Below are positions 6,129 through 13,479 of a DNA stretch of 23,111 nucleotides, in pieces. Source of the stretch: a virus; IMG/VR virus record IMGVR_UViG_3300047300_000021, positions 1 to 23,111 of that record; one strand, written 5' to 3'. Each line of letters opens with the position of its first letter. Position 1 is the stretch's first letter. A model generated the notes under the pieces. That model saw only the letters and a list, made by a program, of their open reading frames with translations. It did not search any database and was not told where the DNA came from. Made by a program: the position numbers and the translations under genes.

Positions 6129-6337
6129 ACTGTTGCGACGAGTATGGAGACTGCCGCCAAGGGCGTGATTGCCCAGTGCGCGTTGCCAAAGTGGGTCAAC
6201 GGTATCCCAAGTACCCAGAGCCTGTGTTTGTGCCGTACATCAATCGGCAACTCAAGGCGCTGGCGAAATGGATGTTGCTGGCAATCCTTGGCTGGCTGGT
6301 CTGGGTGCCGTTGCTTTACTTGGCCTTGCGGGCGTAA
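6125..6337 (+). CDS. Small Cys-rich membrane protein
   Basis: A 70-residue protein. The first 18 residues hold a Cys cluster (MNCCDEYGDCRQGRDCP; Cys 3, 4, 10 and 16) that could bind a metal. Residues about 47-68 form one strong hydrophobic segment (WMLLAILGWLVWVPLLYLAL), so the protein is probably anchored in the inner membrane. The ATG overlaps the previous stop, with GGAG about eight bases upstream. It is the last gene of the + strand arm, and its final 22 bases overlap the end of the convergent holin gene. A role in membrane-linked host takeover or lysis timing is possible but unsupported. Confidence 0.72.
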   Translation: MNCCDEYGDCRQGRDCPVRVAKVGQRYPKYPEPVFVPYINRQLKALAKWMLLAILGWLVWVPLLYLALRA

Positions 6338-6687
6338 AACAGGGTGCGGTCACCGAACAGGTAAAACCCCACGGCAGCGGCGAAGTTGTCCACCGAGTCG
6401 CTGTCCAAGTTGTTCAGCTTCAGGTACGCCCATGTGCCCAGCACAATCATGGCGACAGCGGGTCGCATCAGGCGCACAGCAGCCTCGACCCACGGGTATG
6501 AGGGATTGGTGCCCCCTGCGTCATTCATCGCCTTGAACATGTCCAGATCAAGCTGACGCATCTTGACGTACTCGTCCACGTTCACCGGCTTGTAGGTGTC
6601 GGTCTGGATGAATCGGCCGATCAGGGATTTGCCCAGATCGACAGCCAGCGGGCCGAGGGCGGCGAGTATGGTCAACGGGTCCATCAT
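6316..6687 (-). CDS. Putative holin (3TM, gene-transfer-agent type)
   Basis: A 123-residue membrane protein with three hydrophobic stretches: about 4-20, 71-90 (VRLMRPAVAMIVLGTWAYL) and 101-112 before a basic tail DRTLFYARKAK. The arrangement and the RP followed by W in the second segment resemble the three-TM holin family first described in gene transfer agents. Such a protein would form the membrane lesion that releases the endolysin. The start at 6687 overlaps the endolysin stop as ATGA, and AGGA lies six bases upstream. A longer frame to 6753 runs into the endolysin gene and lacks support. It is the final gene of the late arm and overlaps a convergent gene. The holin role rests on topology and context. 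Confidence 0.72.
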   Translation of the reverse strand: MMDPLTILAALGPLAVDLGKSLIGRFIQTDTYKPVNVDEYVKMRQLDLDMFKAMNDAGGTNPSYPWVEAAVRLMRPAVAMIVLGTWAYLKLNNLDSDSVDNFAAAVGFYLFGDRTLFYARKAK

Positions 6688-7079
6688 GGATATTCCTTCT
6701 TGGGCAGTTGGAAGTGCGGGCCGTCCTTGAATGTGCGCCAGTCCCCGCCCCACTCGATTGGCACACCGATTTGCTTGGCCGCTTCCTTCATGGCTGCGGC
6801 GATCTTGTGGTACAGCGGCCAGTCCCAGCGCACCTCGTCATCCACCCAAGCCCCAAGGTCCACCGCTTTGGCGAACCCATCGGCTCCGGGGATGTGACGC
6901 GAGTTCATGGTCTGACTGGCCCCGGCCTCCACCAGCTTCTTTTGGCGCAGCGGATCGCGGACGCCTTCGAGTACGGTGAAGTCTACCGTGGTGATGTTGA
7001 TGGCCCGCTCGACGACTTTGACCAGATCGGGGTGAACGCCCTTGAGTCGTGCTTTGGATCGAACGCCAAGGGTGTACAT
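6684..7079 (-). CDS. Endolysin, M15-family L-Ala-D-Glu-type peptidase
   Basis: A 131-residue endolysin of the VanY/M15 peptidase type, which cuts the peptide stem of peptidoglycan. The zinc-binding pattern is clear: SRH (H62) with AVD (D74), and the C-terminal WGGDW followed by DGPHFQL (H122). The ARLKGVHPDLVKVVERA opening is typical of this group. There is no signal peptide, so export depends on a holin. The length equals the usual single-domain enzyme. It has a GGAAAGG ribosome-binding site and follows the coiled-coil membrane protein by one base. Its stop overlaps the holin start. Confidence 0.93.
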   Translation of the reverse strand: MYTLGVRSKARLKGVHPDLVKVVERAINITTVDFTVLEGVRDPLRQKKLVEAGASQTMNSRHIPGADGFAKAVDLGAWVDDEVRWDWPLYHKIAAAMKEAAKQIGVPIEWGGDWRTFKDGPHFQLPKKEYP

Positions 7080-7080
7080 G

Positions 7081-7302
7081 TCAGTTGCCTTTCCAGTGGC
7101 TGATGACGAATCCGATGAAGCCGGAAACCGCTGACGCCACGGTCATGCCGAACCACAAGCCACCTTTGCCCTTGTTGGCGAGTTCCAGAAGCTGCTCAAG
7201 CTGGCGTTCCATCTTGTCCACCTTCTTGTCCATGTCCTGCACCTTTTGCCACAGGACGCCATATTTCACGGGGTCGATTTCACCGTTCTGGAACTCCACC
7301 AT
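7081..7302 (-). CDS. Small coiled-coil/membrane protein in lysis cassette
   Basis: A 73-residue protein with a charged coiled coil (about residues 17-44, including MDKKVDKMERQLEQLLEL) and one C-terminal transmembrane segment (about 49-69, LWFGMTVASAVSGFIGFVIS). This layout resembles hemolysin XhlA-like phage lysis proteins, which associate with holins. It sits directly before the endolysin, seven bases after the largest ejection protein gene, with AAGGA upstream of its ATG. An accessory holin or antiholin role is plausible. It is not an Rz-type spanin, since the membrane segment is at the wrong end. Confidence 0.68.
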   Translation of the reverse strand: MVEFQNGEIDPVKYGVLWQKVQDMDKKVDKMERQLEQLLELANKGKGGLWFGMTVASAVSGFIGFVISHWKGN

Positions 7303-7308
7303 CTTTCC

Positions 7309-9249
7309 TTACTCCGTAACAAGCGAGTTTTGAACTTCAGCGGCCGGAGCAAGCATGTTCACGGCGGCAGGGGTGCGCAAGACCTTGGATGCAGCTTTGC
7401 CGGTTTTCTTGAAGGGGTCGGCCAGCTTCTCGCCTTTGGCTTGGCGGACCATCGCCTTTTCCAACGCCTTGGCTGCTGCGGCCGGGTCCAGCATCTCAGC
7501 AGCCAACTCGATTGCTAGCTTCTGATCCAGCTTGCCCTGCATCCGGCGCAGCAGATCGTTGGCGACCGTGGTCACGTTGTTGATGAAGTTGGGAGCGCGG
7601 ACGCTGCCCATGACCTCGGTACCCATCAGGTTCACGTCAGGACCAGCACCCCGGGCGGCAGCAGCCTGCGCCTCTGCTTGACGGGCGCGGGCCAGATCGG
7701 CGCGGACATCCTCGACAATCTTGACCTGCTCGGGTGTAAGCACTTCAGACAGGCTCTGGAACCGCGATTCACCAGTGGCCCGCTTGATGGTGCCCGGAGC
7801 GTTCTCCAGTGCTCCAGCGAACCCTGCGGCCCGCAGGCGGGCGGTTTCTTCACCCAGCGCAGGCTTGAGTTTGCCCTCAAGGAACTGGCCGACTTCCATC
7901 TGGTTGATCGGTTTGCTCTGCGCGGCGAATGTTTCCCGGGCCGTCTTGTATGACGGGGCTTTGCTCTCGGCCCACTCAAGGAACTGGGCGCGGGTACGAC
8001 CGATGGCTTTGGCTTCGGCCGAGCCGATGCCGAACGTAGCCGGGTCTTTGATCAGATCATCGAAGGCCATCTTCATAGCGTGAAGACTGCTGCCCGGGTA
8101 CTGGGCCACTTCGCCCGGGATCACGGTCTGACCTATTGGGCGACCTGCCTCATCGACAATGCTGGATGGCACCACTTGCGCAGGGCGGTTCTGACCGATT
8201 TGGAAAGGCTGACCCTTTTCCGCAGCCAAATCGCTGGCGCGGGCCAGCACCTTGTCCATCGAGGGGCGGTTCAGCAGCGAGGCGAACGTGTCATCCGCTG
8301 CCACCATCGCATTGTCGGAGATGCCATACAACTGCTTGGCCGTGGCCTTGCGTGTTGCCTCGGCGGCTTTGAGTTCAGCAGGGGTTTTACCGACCTGCTG
8401 CACCGCAGCAAGCTGCGCGGCCTTTTGAGCCTCGGCCCGCTCATAGAACGGGGTCGGGGCCGTCTTGGCGGCAGATGCACCCATTGCCGAGAACCGGGTG
8501 GCCCCCACAGGTGCAGCAGCTTCAGCGGCCGTGGGCAAGCTGCCCGGGACAATCTCGGACGGCTGGCGCAGGGCGTTGAGTACCTCGGGGCCACGTCCTT
8601 CCACGGCCGTCAGGTACGCTGCCGACTTCGGATCGAGAGCGTTGTAGACCGCACCCGCGCCTTTCGCGGCCAGCTTGAACGGAGCCTCGATGATCGGCGC
8701 AATCGGGCGCATCGGATTGATGGCGGCACCGGCTTTGGTCAGCGCAGCACCGGTCTGCGTGGCACCCAGCTTGGTCGCGGCAGCACCGCCACCGGTCAGC
8801 AGGGTGGACAGATCAGCCGCAGCACCCACGGGGTCTTCGGCAAATGTGCGCTTGATACCCTCGTAGCTGCCGTAGCGGTCCTTGTACATGCCACCGATGG
8901 CGTTGGCCGTCTGGACCGCCCGCTGCGTGGCTTCGGGGTTGTTGTCGAACTGGTCGATGAAGTTGACCACGCCCTGTGGCAGCGCGTTGCGCAGCGCCCC
9001 GGCACCAGCATCGAGGATGCCGGTGAGGGTTTGAACCGGGCTGGTCACGGCCTGCACGACCCCGCCGACGAACTTGCCAGCACTCTCGGGCAGGTTCTTG
9101 ACTGCCTCCACGGGCACCTCGGTAAGCGAGTACCCACGGCGCGGGCCGGGGATACCACCAGCAGGGGCTGCGGGAGCAAACTGCTCGAAGGGGTTGACCG
9201 CAGGCGCAGAAGGCTTCGCGGCAAACTGTGCAAACGGGTTCTCTGCCAT
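7309..9249 (-). CDS. Ejection/internal virion protein (P22 gp16-like position)
   Basis: A 646-residue Ala-rich virion protein. It begins with two NPFxQF motifs (NPFAQF 4-9, NPFEQF 19-24), which I associate with internal virion or DNA-transfer proteins of many podoviruses. The middle has Gly/Ala-rich hydrophobic stretches and the C-terminal half is strongly helical with many Lys, Glu and Ala. It is the last of three large genes in the order and approximate sizes of P22 genes 7, 20 and 16 (229, 471 and 609 residues in P22). It is therefore probably ejected with DNA to help cross the cell envelope. No transglycosylase or peptidase motif was recognised. The start directly follows the previous stop, with GGGGA upstream. 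Function is inferred mainly from position. Confidence 0.75.
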   Translation of the reverse strand: MAENPFAQFAAKPSAPAVNPFEQFAPAAPAGGIPGPRRGYSLTEVPVEAVKNLPESAGKFVGGVVQAVTSPVQTLTGILDAGAGALRNALPQGVVNFIDQFDNNPEATQRAVQTANAIGGMYKDRYGSYEGIKRTFAEDPVGAAADLSTLLTGGGAAATKLGATQTGAALTKAGAAINPMRPIAPIIEAPFKLAAKGAGAVYNALDPKSAAYLTAVEGRGPEVLNALRQPSEIVPGSLPTAAEAAAPVGATRFSAMGASAAKTAPTPFYERAEAQKAAQLAAVQQVGKTPAELKAAEATRKATAKQLYGISDNAMVAADDTFASLLNRPSMDKVLARASDLAAEKGQPFQIGQNRPAQVVPSSIVDEAGRPIGQTVIPGEVAQYPGSSLHAMKMAFDDLIKDPATFGIGSAEAKAIGRTRAQFLEWAESKAPSYKTARETFAAQSKPINQMEVGQFLEGKLKPALGEETARLRAAGFAGALENAPGTIKRATGESRFQSLSEVLTPEQVKIVEDVRADLARARQAEAQAAAARGAGPDVNLMGTEVMGSVRAPNFINNVTTVANDLLRRMQGKLDQKLAIELAAEMLDPAAAAKALEKAMVRQAKGEKLADPFKKTGKAASKVLRTPAAVNMLAPAAEVQNSLVTE

Positions 9250-10623
9250 TTATTTCCCCTTGCCCAAAACCCGTGCTGCCGACCCAGCACCGAACACAGC
9301 ATCAAACTGCTCGGGGGTGCCTTGACCAGCTTTGAGCGCGTTGATCGCACCGGCCGGGATGTTCATGACCGACGATGTTTTGCGTGACGGCACAATCACC
9401 GGTTCGGTGGAAATACCAGTACCTTCGAGTGCGGCGGCGGGAATCTGCTGGACACGCTTGTTCCACGACTCGGCGCTCTTTTCAGCCGCGAGGCGCGACA
9501 AACGGGCCAGTTCAGCCAGCGACTTCGAGTCGTAGCTGAGTTGACCAGCCTTGGCCTTTTCCAAGAAGTCCCGGTCGGCGTTGGTGAAGCCCTGACCTGC
9601 GCCAAGGTTCGACGATTTGATCGCACCCAGCGTTGTTTCGGCCAGCGAGGAGATCAGCACCTCGGTGTTGCGAATCTTCTCGGAGTCGGTACCACCGGCC
9701 AAGTTCAGTGCCTTGGCGATCTGCAAGCGGGCATTTGCGCCTGTACCGGTGATGACCTTGCCGGTTCCGATCAGGTCCATCACCCGGTCGGCCGTGGCCG
9801 CAGCTTCGGGAGCCTTCTCGGCCGCAGCCAGCTTGGCGGCATCGGACTCGGCAATCAGGCCGCCGAATCGCTCACCGTATTTCTTCTCGGTGCTGACGTT
9901 GACGTTGGTTGCACCAGCCTTGGCAATGCGCGACTTCTGAGCCTCGACCGCAGCGGGCAGCGGCACATCGGCGTAGGTGCCCACCGTGGTCGGTGCGCCA
10001 CCGAGGCCGGGAAGCTGGATGACCTGACGCTGGCCGCTCTGATCAATAACCTGAGTCGTGGGCTTGTTCAGTTCCATGAACTTTTCAGTGCCCAGCTTCG
10101 ATTGTGCGATCAGTTGCGCGAATGCTTGCGGTCCCTTGGCGATGGCATCGTTGATGCGACCCAGAGACTGTTCGGCAGTGATGCCCCGGGCCTTCAGCAC
10201 GGGACCGAGAACCGGATCAGCGTGGTTAGCCTGATGCCATGCCAGATATTGCTGCGGGGCGCTCGGGTCGTTGGGATCGATGGTGTCGAGGAACGAGCGC
10301 GATTGCTTCAGTTTGGCGTCCACCAGTTCGGTGTCGGCCTTCATCGTTTCACGGCGCGTCTTCACAAACTCTGAGTACCCTTTCAGATCACCCGAGCGGA
10401 GCAGCGCGTTGGCGATGGCGGTGTCATCTGTTCCCGCTTGTGCGAGAGCATTGGTACGTGCGATGTCTTTGGCTTCAGCACGTTGCGCTGCACCGAGCTG
10501 GTACTGCGCCAGAGCATTTTGGTTTTGGGCGTTCTGGATCGCAGAAACTTTGCCGTATTGAGCCAGCGGGTCTGCGAGTTCGATCCCTCGAACTCCCATT
10601 GCGATTGCGGGATTGACAGCCAT
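9250..10623 (-). CDS. Ejection/internal virion protein (P22 gp20-like position)
   Basis: A 457-residue protein, Ala/Gln-rich and predicted almost wholly helical. It starts MAVNPAIAMGVRGIELADPL and continues with QNAQNQNALAQYQLGAAQRA. This pattern is typical of podovirus proteins packed inside the capsid and injected with DNA. Size and place match P22 gp20 (471 residues) between gp7 and gp16. A stretch near 339-357 (TTLGAIKSSNLGAGQGFTN) looks conserved in kind. No enzymatic motif is visible. The ribosome-binding site AAGGAG lies six bases before the ATG. The stop abuts the next gene, so the three ejection proteins are made from one message. Confidence 0.75.
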   Translation of the reverse strand: MAVNPAIAMGVRGIELADPLAQYGKVSAIQNAQNQNALAQYQLGAAQRAEAKDIARTNALAQAGTDDTAIANALLRSGDLKGYSEFVKTRRETMKADTELVDAKLKQSRSFLDTIDPNDPSAPQQYLAWHQANHADPVLGPVLKARGITAEQSLGRINDAIAKGPQAFAQLIAQSKLGTEKFMELNKPTTQVIDQSGQRQVIQLPGLGGAPTTVGTYADVPLPAAVEAQKSRIAKAGATNVNVSTEKKYGERFGGLIAESDAAKLAAAEKAPEAAATADRVMDLIGTGKVITGTGANARLQIAKALNLAGGTDSEKIRNTEVLISSLAETTLGAIKSSNLGAGQGFTNADRDFLEKAKAGQLSYDSKSLAELARLSRLAAEKSAESWNKRVQQIPAAALEGTGISTEPVIVPSRKTSSVMNIPAGAINALKAGQGTPEQFDAVFGAGSAARVLGKGK

Positions 10624-10632
10624 GTTGACTCC

Positions 10633-11355
10633 TTACAGGCGACCGCCACCCAGCGAATAATCCGGGGTGAACGAATAATTCGTGGTCGGGGTGTAGCCAG
10701 TGGGCACAGCAGCCGTGGGAGCGCGAAGCGCGTTCAGCATGTTCTGACCCTGCGAGTAGTTCAGGTAAGTACCCAAACCCTGCGTCAGTGCGTTGGCACC
10801 GCCGACATAACCCGAGGCGCGGGCAGCAGCACCACTCGTCAGGGTTTCGCCCACATTCTGAGCAGTGCGCATACCAGCTTCACCAATCTGCTGGGCTGTG
10901 GTTTGGCCGACACCGGCGAGTGATTGGAGGGGTGCAAGGCGGGCCTGGCGCTCGGCTTGATACCGATTGAAAGCATTCTGGTACTCCTGCGAACCAAGGT
11001 CTTGACCGAACCGCTGGATGCCCTTGAGCGTGGCACCCGAGAGCAAGCCACCACGGGCCGCAGCCGACCGCTCCAGCGCCTTCATACCCTCGGACATGCG
11101 GAAACCGTAGCCGGGATCGGCTTGGAACTGAGCCATGCTGAACGGGGTATAGTCAGTCAGCGGAATCAGTTTGTTGAGCGCCTGTTCGCCAGCTTTGCGC
11201 CACGGTTCGGACAGTTCGACCTGCCGCTCGAACATGCGCTCCTGACCTTCAGCAGCGCGATCAGCGGCAGCAGCCTGTGTTTTTGCGGCTTTACTTGAAG
11301 CATTTGCGCCAATTGCCGAACTGACGACAACGGCACCAGCAACCCAGAAAGTCAT
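10633..11355 (-). CDS. Ejection/DNA-transfer protein (P22 gp7-like)
   Basis: A 240-residue virion protein. After a hydrophobic N-terminus (residues 3-17) comes a helical, Ala-rich region. A recognisable core follows: DPGYGFRMSEGMKALERSAA, then RGGLLSGATLKGIQRFGQDL, then AFNRYQAERQARLAPLQSLA. This core is widely found in phage proteins annotated as DNA transfer or injection proteins. The position and size match P22 gp7 (229 residues), the first of the three ejection proteins. The C-terminus is Tyr/Gly/Pro-rich. Its ATG overlaps the cupin stop (ATGA), indicating coupled translation. The assignment is good at the level of ejection protein. Confidence 0.8.
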   Translation of the reverse strand: MTFWVAGAVVVSSAIGANASSKAAKTQAAAADRAAEGQERMFERQVELSEPWRKAGEQALNKLIPLTDYTPFSMAQFQADPGYGFRMSEGMKALERSAAARGGLLSGATLKGIQRFGQDLGSQEYQNAFNRYQAERQARLAPLQSLAGVGQTTAQQIGEAGMRTAQNVGETLTSGAAARASGYVGGANALTQGLGTYLNYSQGQNMLNALRAPTAAVPTGYTPTTNYSFTPDYSLGGGRL

Positions 11356-11819
11356 GGCTGCACCTCGATTTCTTTGTGTTTGACCTGATTACCGAGACTG
11401 TACATCGAATCGGGTTCTACCTCAACCAATTCGGCCTCGGCTTCCTCGACAGATGTCGCCTCGATGGCGTGAAATGTCATGCAAAGCGCGTCAGTTACTG
11501 CATAGACTGCCCGCTTTGTCCCGGGTTTACTTTGAAACAAGTGAGGCCCGGTGACCTCTTGCACATTTCCCTCACCGTCCGTGATCGCAACGGTTCCCGA
11601 CACGATGAGGTAGAAGTGTTCTTTTTTGTGGACTGCGCCAACCACCAACACCCCGGCATGACGAAACACTTCCCGGCAGTACATCCCGCCGTGGAAATAG
11701 TGCTTGGTCTGGGGTTCATATTGCGGCAGCTTGGACAATTCCTGCTGCAAGGTTTCCACCTTCTGCCGCATCATCTGCGGCGGCGCAACCTCGAATCCCT
11801 TACCGTAGGTTATTCTCAC
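11352..11819 (-). CDS. Cupin-fold protein in the virion module
   Basis: A 155-residue protein with a central single cupin domain. The segment GAVHKKEHFYLIVSGTVAI (61-79) matches cupin motif 1, with H64 and H68 as likely metal ligands. PGTKRAVYAVTDALCMTFHA (99-118) matches motif 2, with H117. A helical N-terminus and an acidic C-terminal tail (EEAEAELVEVEPD) flank it. Translation begins at GTG overlapping the previous stop, with GAGGTG seven bases upstream. It stands where P22 has gene 14, between the needle and the ejection proteins, so it may help assembly of ejection proteins or be a virion component. Whether it binds metal or a sugar is unknown. Confidence 0.82.
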   Translation of the reverse strand: MRITYGKGFEVAPPQMMRQKVETLQQELSKLPQYEPQTKHYFHGGMYCREVFRHAGVLVVGAVHKKEHFYLIVSGTVAITDGEGNVQEVTGPHLFQSKPGTKRAVYAVTDALCMTFHAIEATSVEEAEAELVEVEPDSMYSLGNQVKHKEIEVQP

Positions 11820-12154
11820 TGGGTCACCTCACGCCCACTGACGCGCATGTTGATGGCGCTGGCGGTTCCGGCCAATGTCGAGATGAAGTCGCCCGGGTTG
11901 AGCACCTGACCCACCAGTTCAGGGAACGTGTAGACCTCGGACGGCTGAAGCGTTTTGGTCTTGGTGATCAAGTTCTGGTTGCCAGCGGACCCGGCAGTCG
12001 TGACGAGGTTGACCGAGATCGTGGCAGCGGTGCCGCTGTAATTGGTCGCGGTGAACTTGTCGATGATGGTCGTCACGTTGGTGGCCGTGTACTGCGTGGT
12101 CTGCACGTTTTCGACGGTCTTGCCCGGGACGAGGTTTTTGACAGTGACTGCCAT
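11816..12154 (-). CDS. Small beta-rich virion-associated protein
   Basis: A 112-residue protein rich in Thr, Val and Ala, with alternating patterns typical of beta strands (TTQYTATNVTTIIDKFTATN, ATISVNLVTTAG). It has no Cys, membrane segment or catalytic motif. A strong AGGAG precedes its ATG, and its stop overlaps the cupin GTG start. Comparable small beta-sandwich proteins occur among head or tail genes of phages, where they decorate or join virion parts. Its position between the fibre-like protein and the cupin suggests a minor structural role. Confidence 0.68.
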   Translation of the reverse strand: MAVTVKNLVPGKTVENVQTTQYTATNVTTIIDKFTATNYSGTAATISVNLVTTAGSAGNQNLITKTKTLQPSEVYTFPELVGQVLNPGDFISTLAGTASAINMRVSGREVTQ

Positions 12155-12165
12155 AGGGTTTCTCC

Positions 12166-13479
12166 TTATTCCAGTTCCAACGAGTTGTTGGAGTCGTATT
12201 GCGTCATCACCCAGTTTGTCCCATCGGACACAAGGGTAGCATTGGCACCCGCCACAGCCTGCAAGATAGCAGTAGTCGCAGACCCACCAGCCAACGGCAC
12301 CACGTTGCTCGAAGCTGACACGAGGGTCTGGGCTTGGTAATTCTGGAAGTGCAACTCACGGCCAGTGTTGGTGCTGGCGCTGGGTAGCGTCACGGTGCAG
12401 GACGACCCCGACTTGTTGTTGATCAGCCACTTCTCGCCAGCGGCTACCGTGAAGTCGGCGGTCTTGGTGACCGGGGCAGTCGCAGTCCCTGCAACCACGG
12501 ACGATGCGGGCACGTTCTCCCACCGCTGCTGCACCGAGTCGTACTGAAGCAGGTCGCCGTTGGCAAGCCCGCTGATCTCGACGTTGCTGTCTGTGGAACC
12601 CAAGGCTGATCCAAACGTTGGACGCACGAACAACGACCCATTGGACGCAGCATTGACCACCGAGGCCACGATGACCTTGGGGTTGGGTGCCGTGGGTACA
12701 TTTTTGGTCAGACCCCCGGGCACAGCCGGGTTGTAATACAGAATCTGCCCATCAACCCAAGCCTCTGCGCCACCGGTAGTGTTGATACCGCGCACCAAAC
12801 CAAACCACGTCACGTACCCCCAACCATTGTTGGCGATGTCTTGGGTGGCGACACCCATGATGTACTCGTTCTGGGTGGCCGTCAGCCCGGTGGCTGGTGC
12901 ACCTTTGAGCGCACCAGACGCACCCACGGTGCCCGTGAACATGACAACTTGACCGTTGGTGATGGCTGCGTCAGCTTTGATGCGGTAGTAGGTTTCCTCA
13001 CCGATTTGCTGGACAACGCCACCGCTGTCTTCCATGACGAGGTTAAGCGTCTTAATGCCGTCTGCATCGTCCCAGTACAGAGTGCCGTGAGCGTTTGCCC
13101 CCGTAGGCATTCCTGATGGTGTCGTATCAAACTGCAACCACGGCACGTTGTCCTGCTGAAGCTGACTCAAGGTACCCAACTCGGGGCGAACCTGAACCGC
13201 CAGCGCCTCGATCTGCTTGCGCAGTTCCGCGATCTGTTCGATGGTGCTCTCGGTCGATGGGCGCAGATTCTCGCTGGCCTTGTCCACGATGACGTTGATC
13301 TCGTCAACCGTGAGCATCGGTGGGCCTTTTTGCACATCGTCCAGCGACACGCTGCTGCCACCCGACAGGCTGAACAGCGACAGAAAGAACATGTACCACT
13401 CACGCGAGACGTTACCCGTCCTCGGGTCGATAAAGTTGACCCGGGGTGGCGTGATTGGTACGTTCAACGGATTAGGCAT
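12166..13479 (-). CDS. Tail fibre/needle-like protein (P22 gp26 position)
   Basis: A 437-residue structural protein. The N-terminus (NFIDPRTGNVSREWYMFFLS, about 15-34) is a motif I have seen at the start of phage tail-fibre-like proteins and probably anchors to the virion. A helical, possibly coiled-coil stretch follows (about 56-100, IEQIAELRKQIEALAVQV), then beta-rich repeats. A C-terminal domain contains SSCTVTLPSASTNTGRELHF and TLVSDGTNWVMTQYDS, a pattern common at fibre tips. The gene lies directly after the gp10-like gene, where P22 encodes its tail needle gp26. It may be needle, fibre or both. The start overlaps the gp10-like stop by eight bases; no strong ribosome-binding site is seen. 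Confidence 0.7.
   Translation of the reverse strand: MPNPLNVPITPPRVNFIDPRTGNVSREWYMFFLSLFSLSGGSSVSLDDVQKGPPMLTVDEINVIVDKASENLRPSTESTIEQIAELRKQIEALAVQVRPELGTLSQLQQDNVPWLQFDTTPSGMPTGANAHGTLYWDDADGIKTLNLVMEDSGGVVQQIGEETYYRIKADAAITNGQVVMFTGTVGASGALKGAPATGLTATQNEYIMGVATQDIANNGWGYVTWFGLVRGINTTGGAEAWVDGQILYYNPAVPGGLTKNVPTAPNPKVIVASVVNAASNGSLFVRPTFGSALGSTDSNVEISGLANGDLLQYDSVQQRWENVPASSVVAGTATAPVTKTADFTVAAGEKWLINNKSGSSCTVTLPSASTNTGRELHFQNYQAQTLVSASSNVVPLAGGSATTAILQAVAGANATLVSDGTNWVMTQYDSNNSLELE

Noticed and set aside
6144-6536. 130-codon + strand frame overlapping the Cys-rich gene and the holin
   Set aside because: It is out of frame with the better supported small membrane gene, antisense to the holin, and its Arg/Ser/Cys/Trp-rich product looks non-coding.
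8080-9387. Long open frame on the + strand (435 codons) opposite the gp16-like gene
   Set aside because: It is antisense to a well-supported ejection protein gene. Its Arg/Gly/Leu-rich translation is typical of a GC-rich antisense frame, and it has no operon context.
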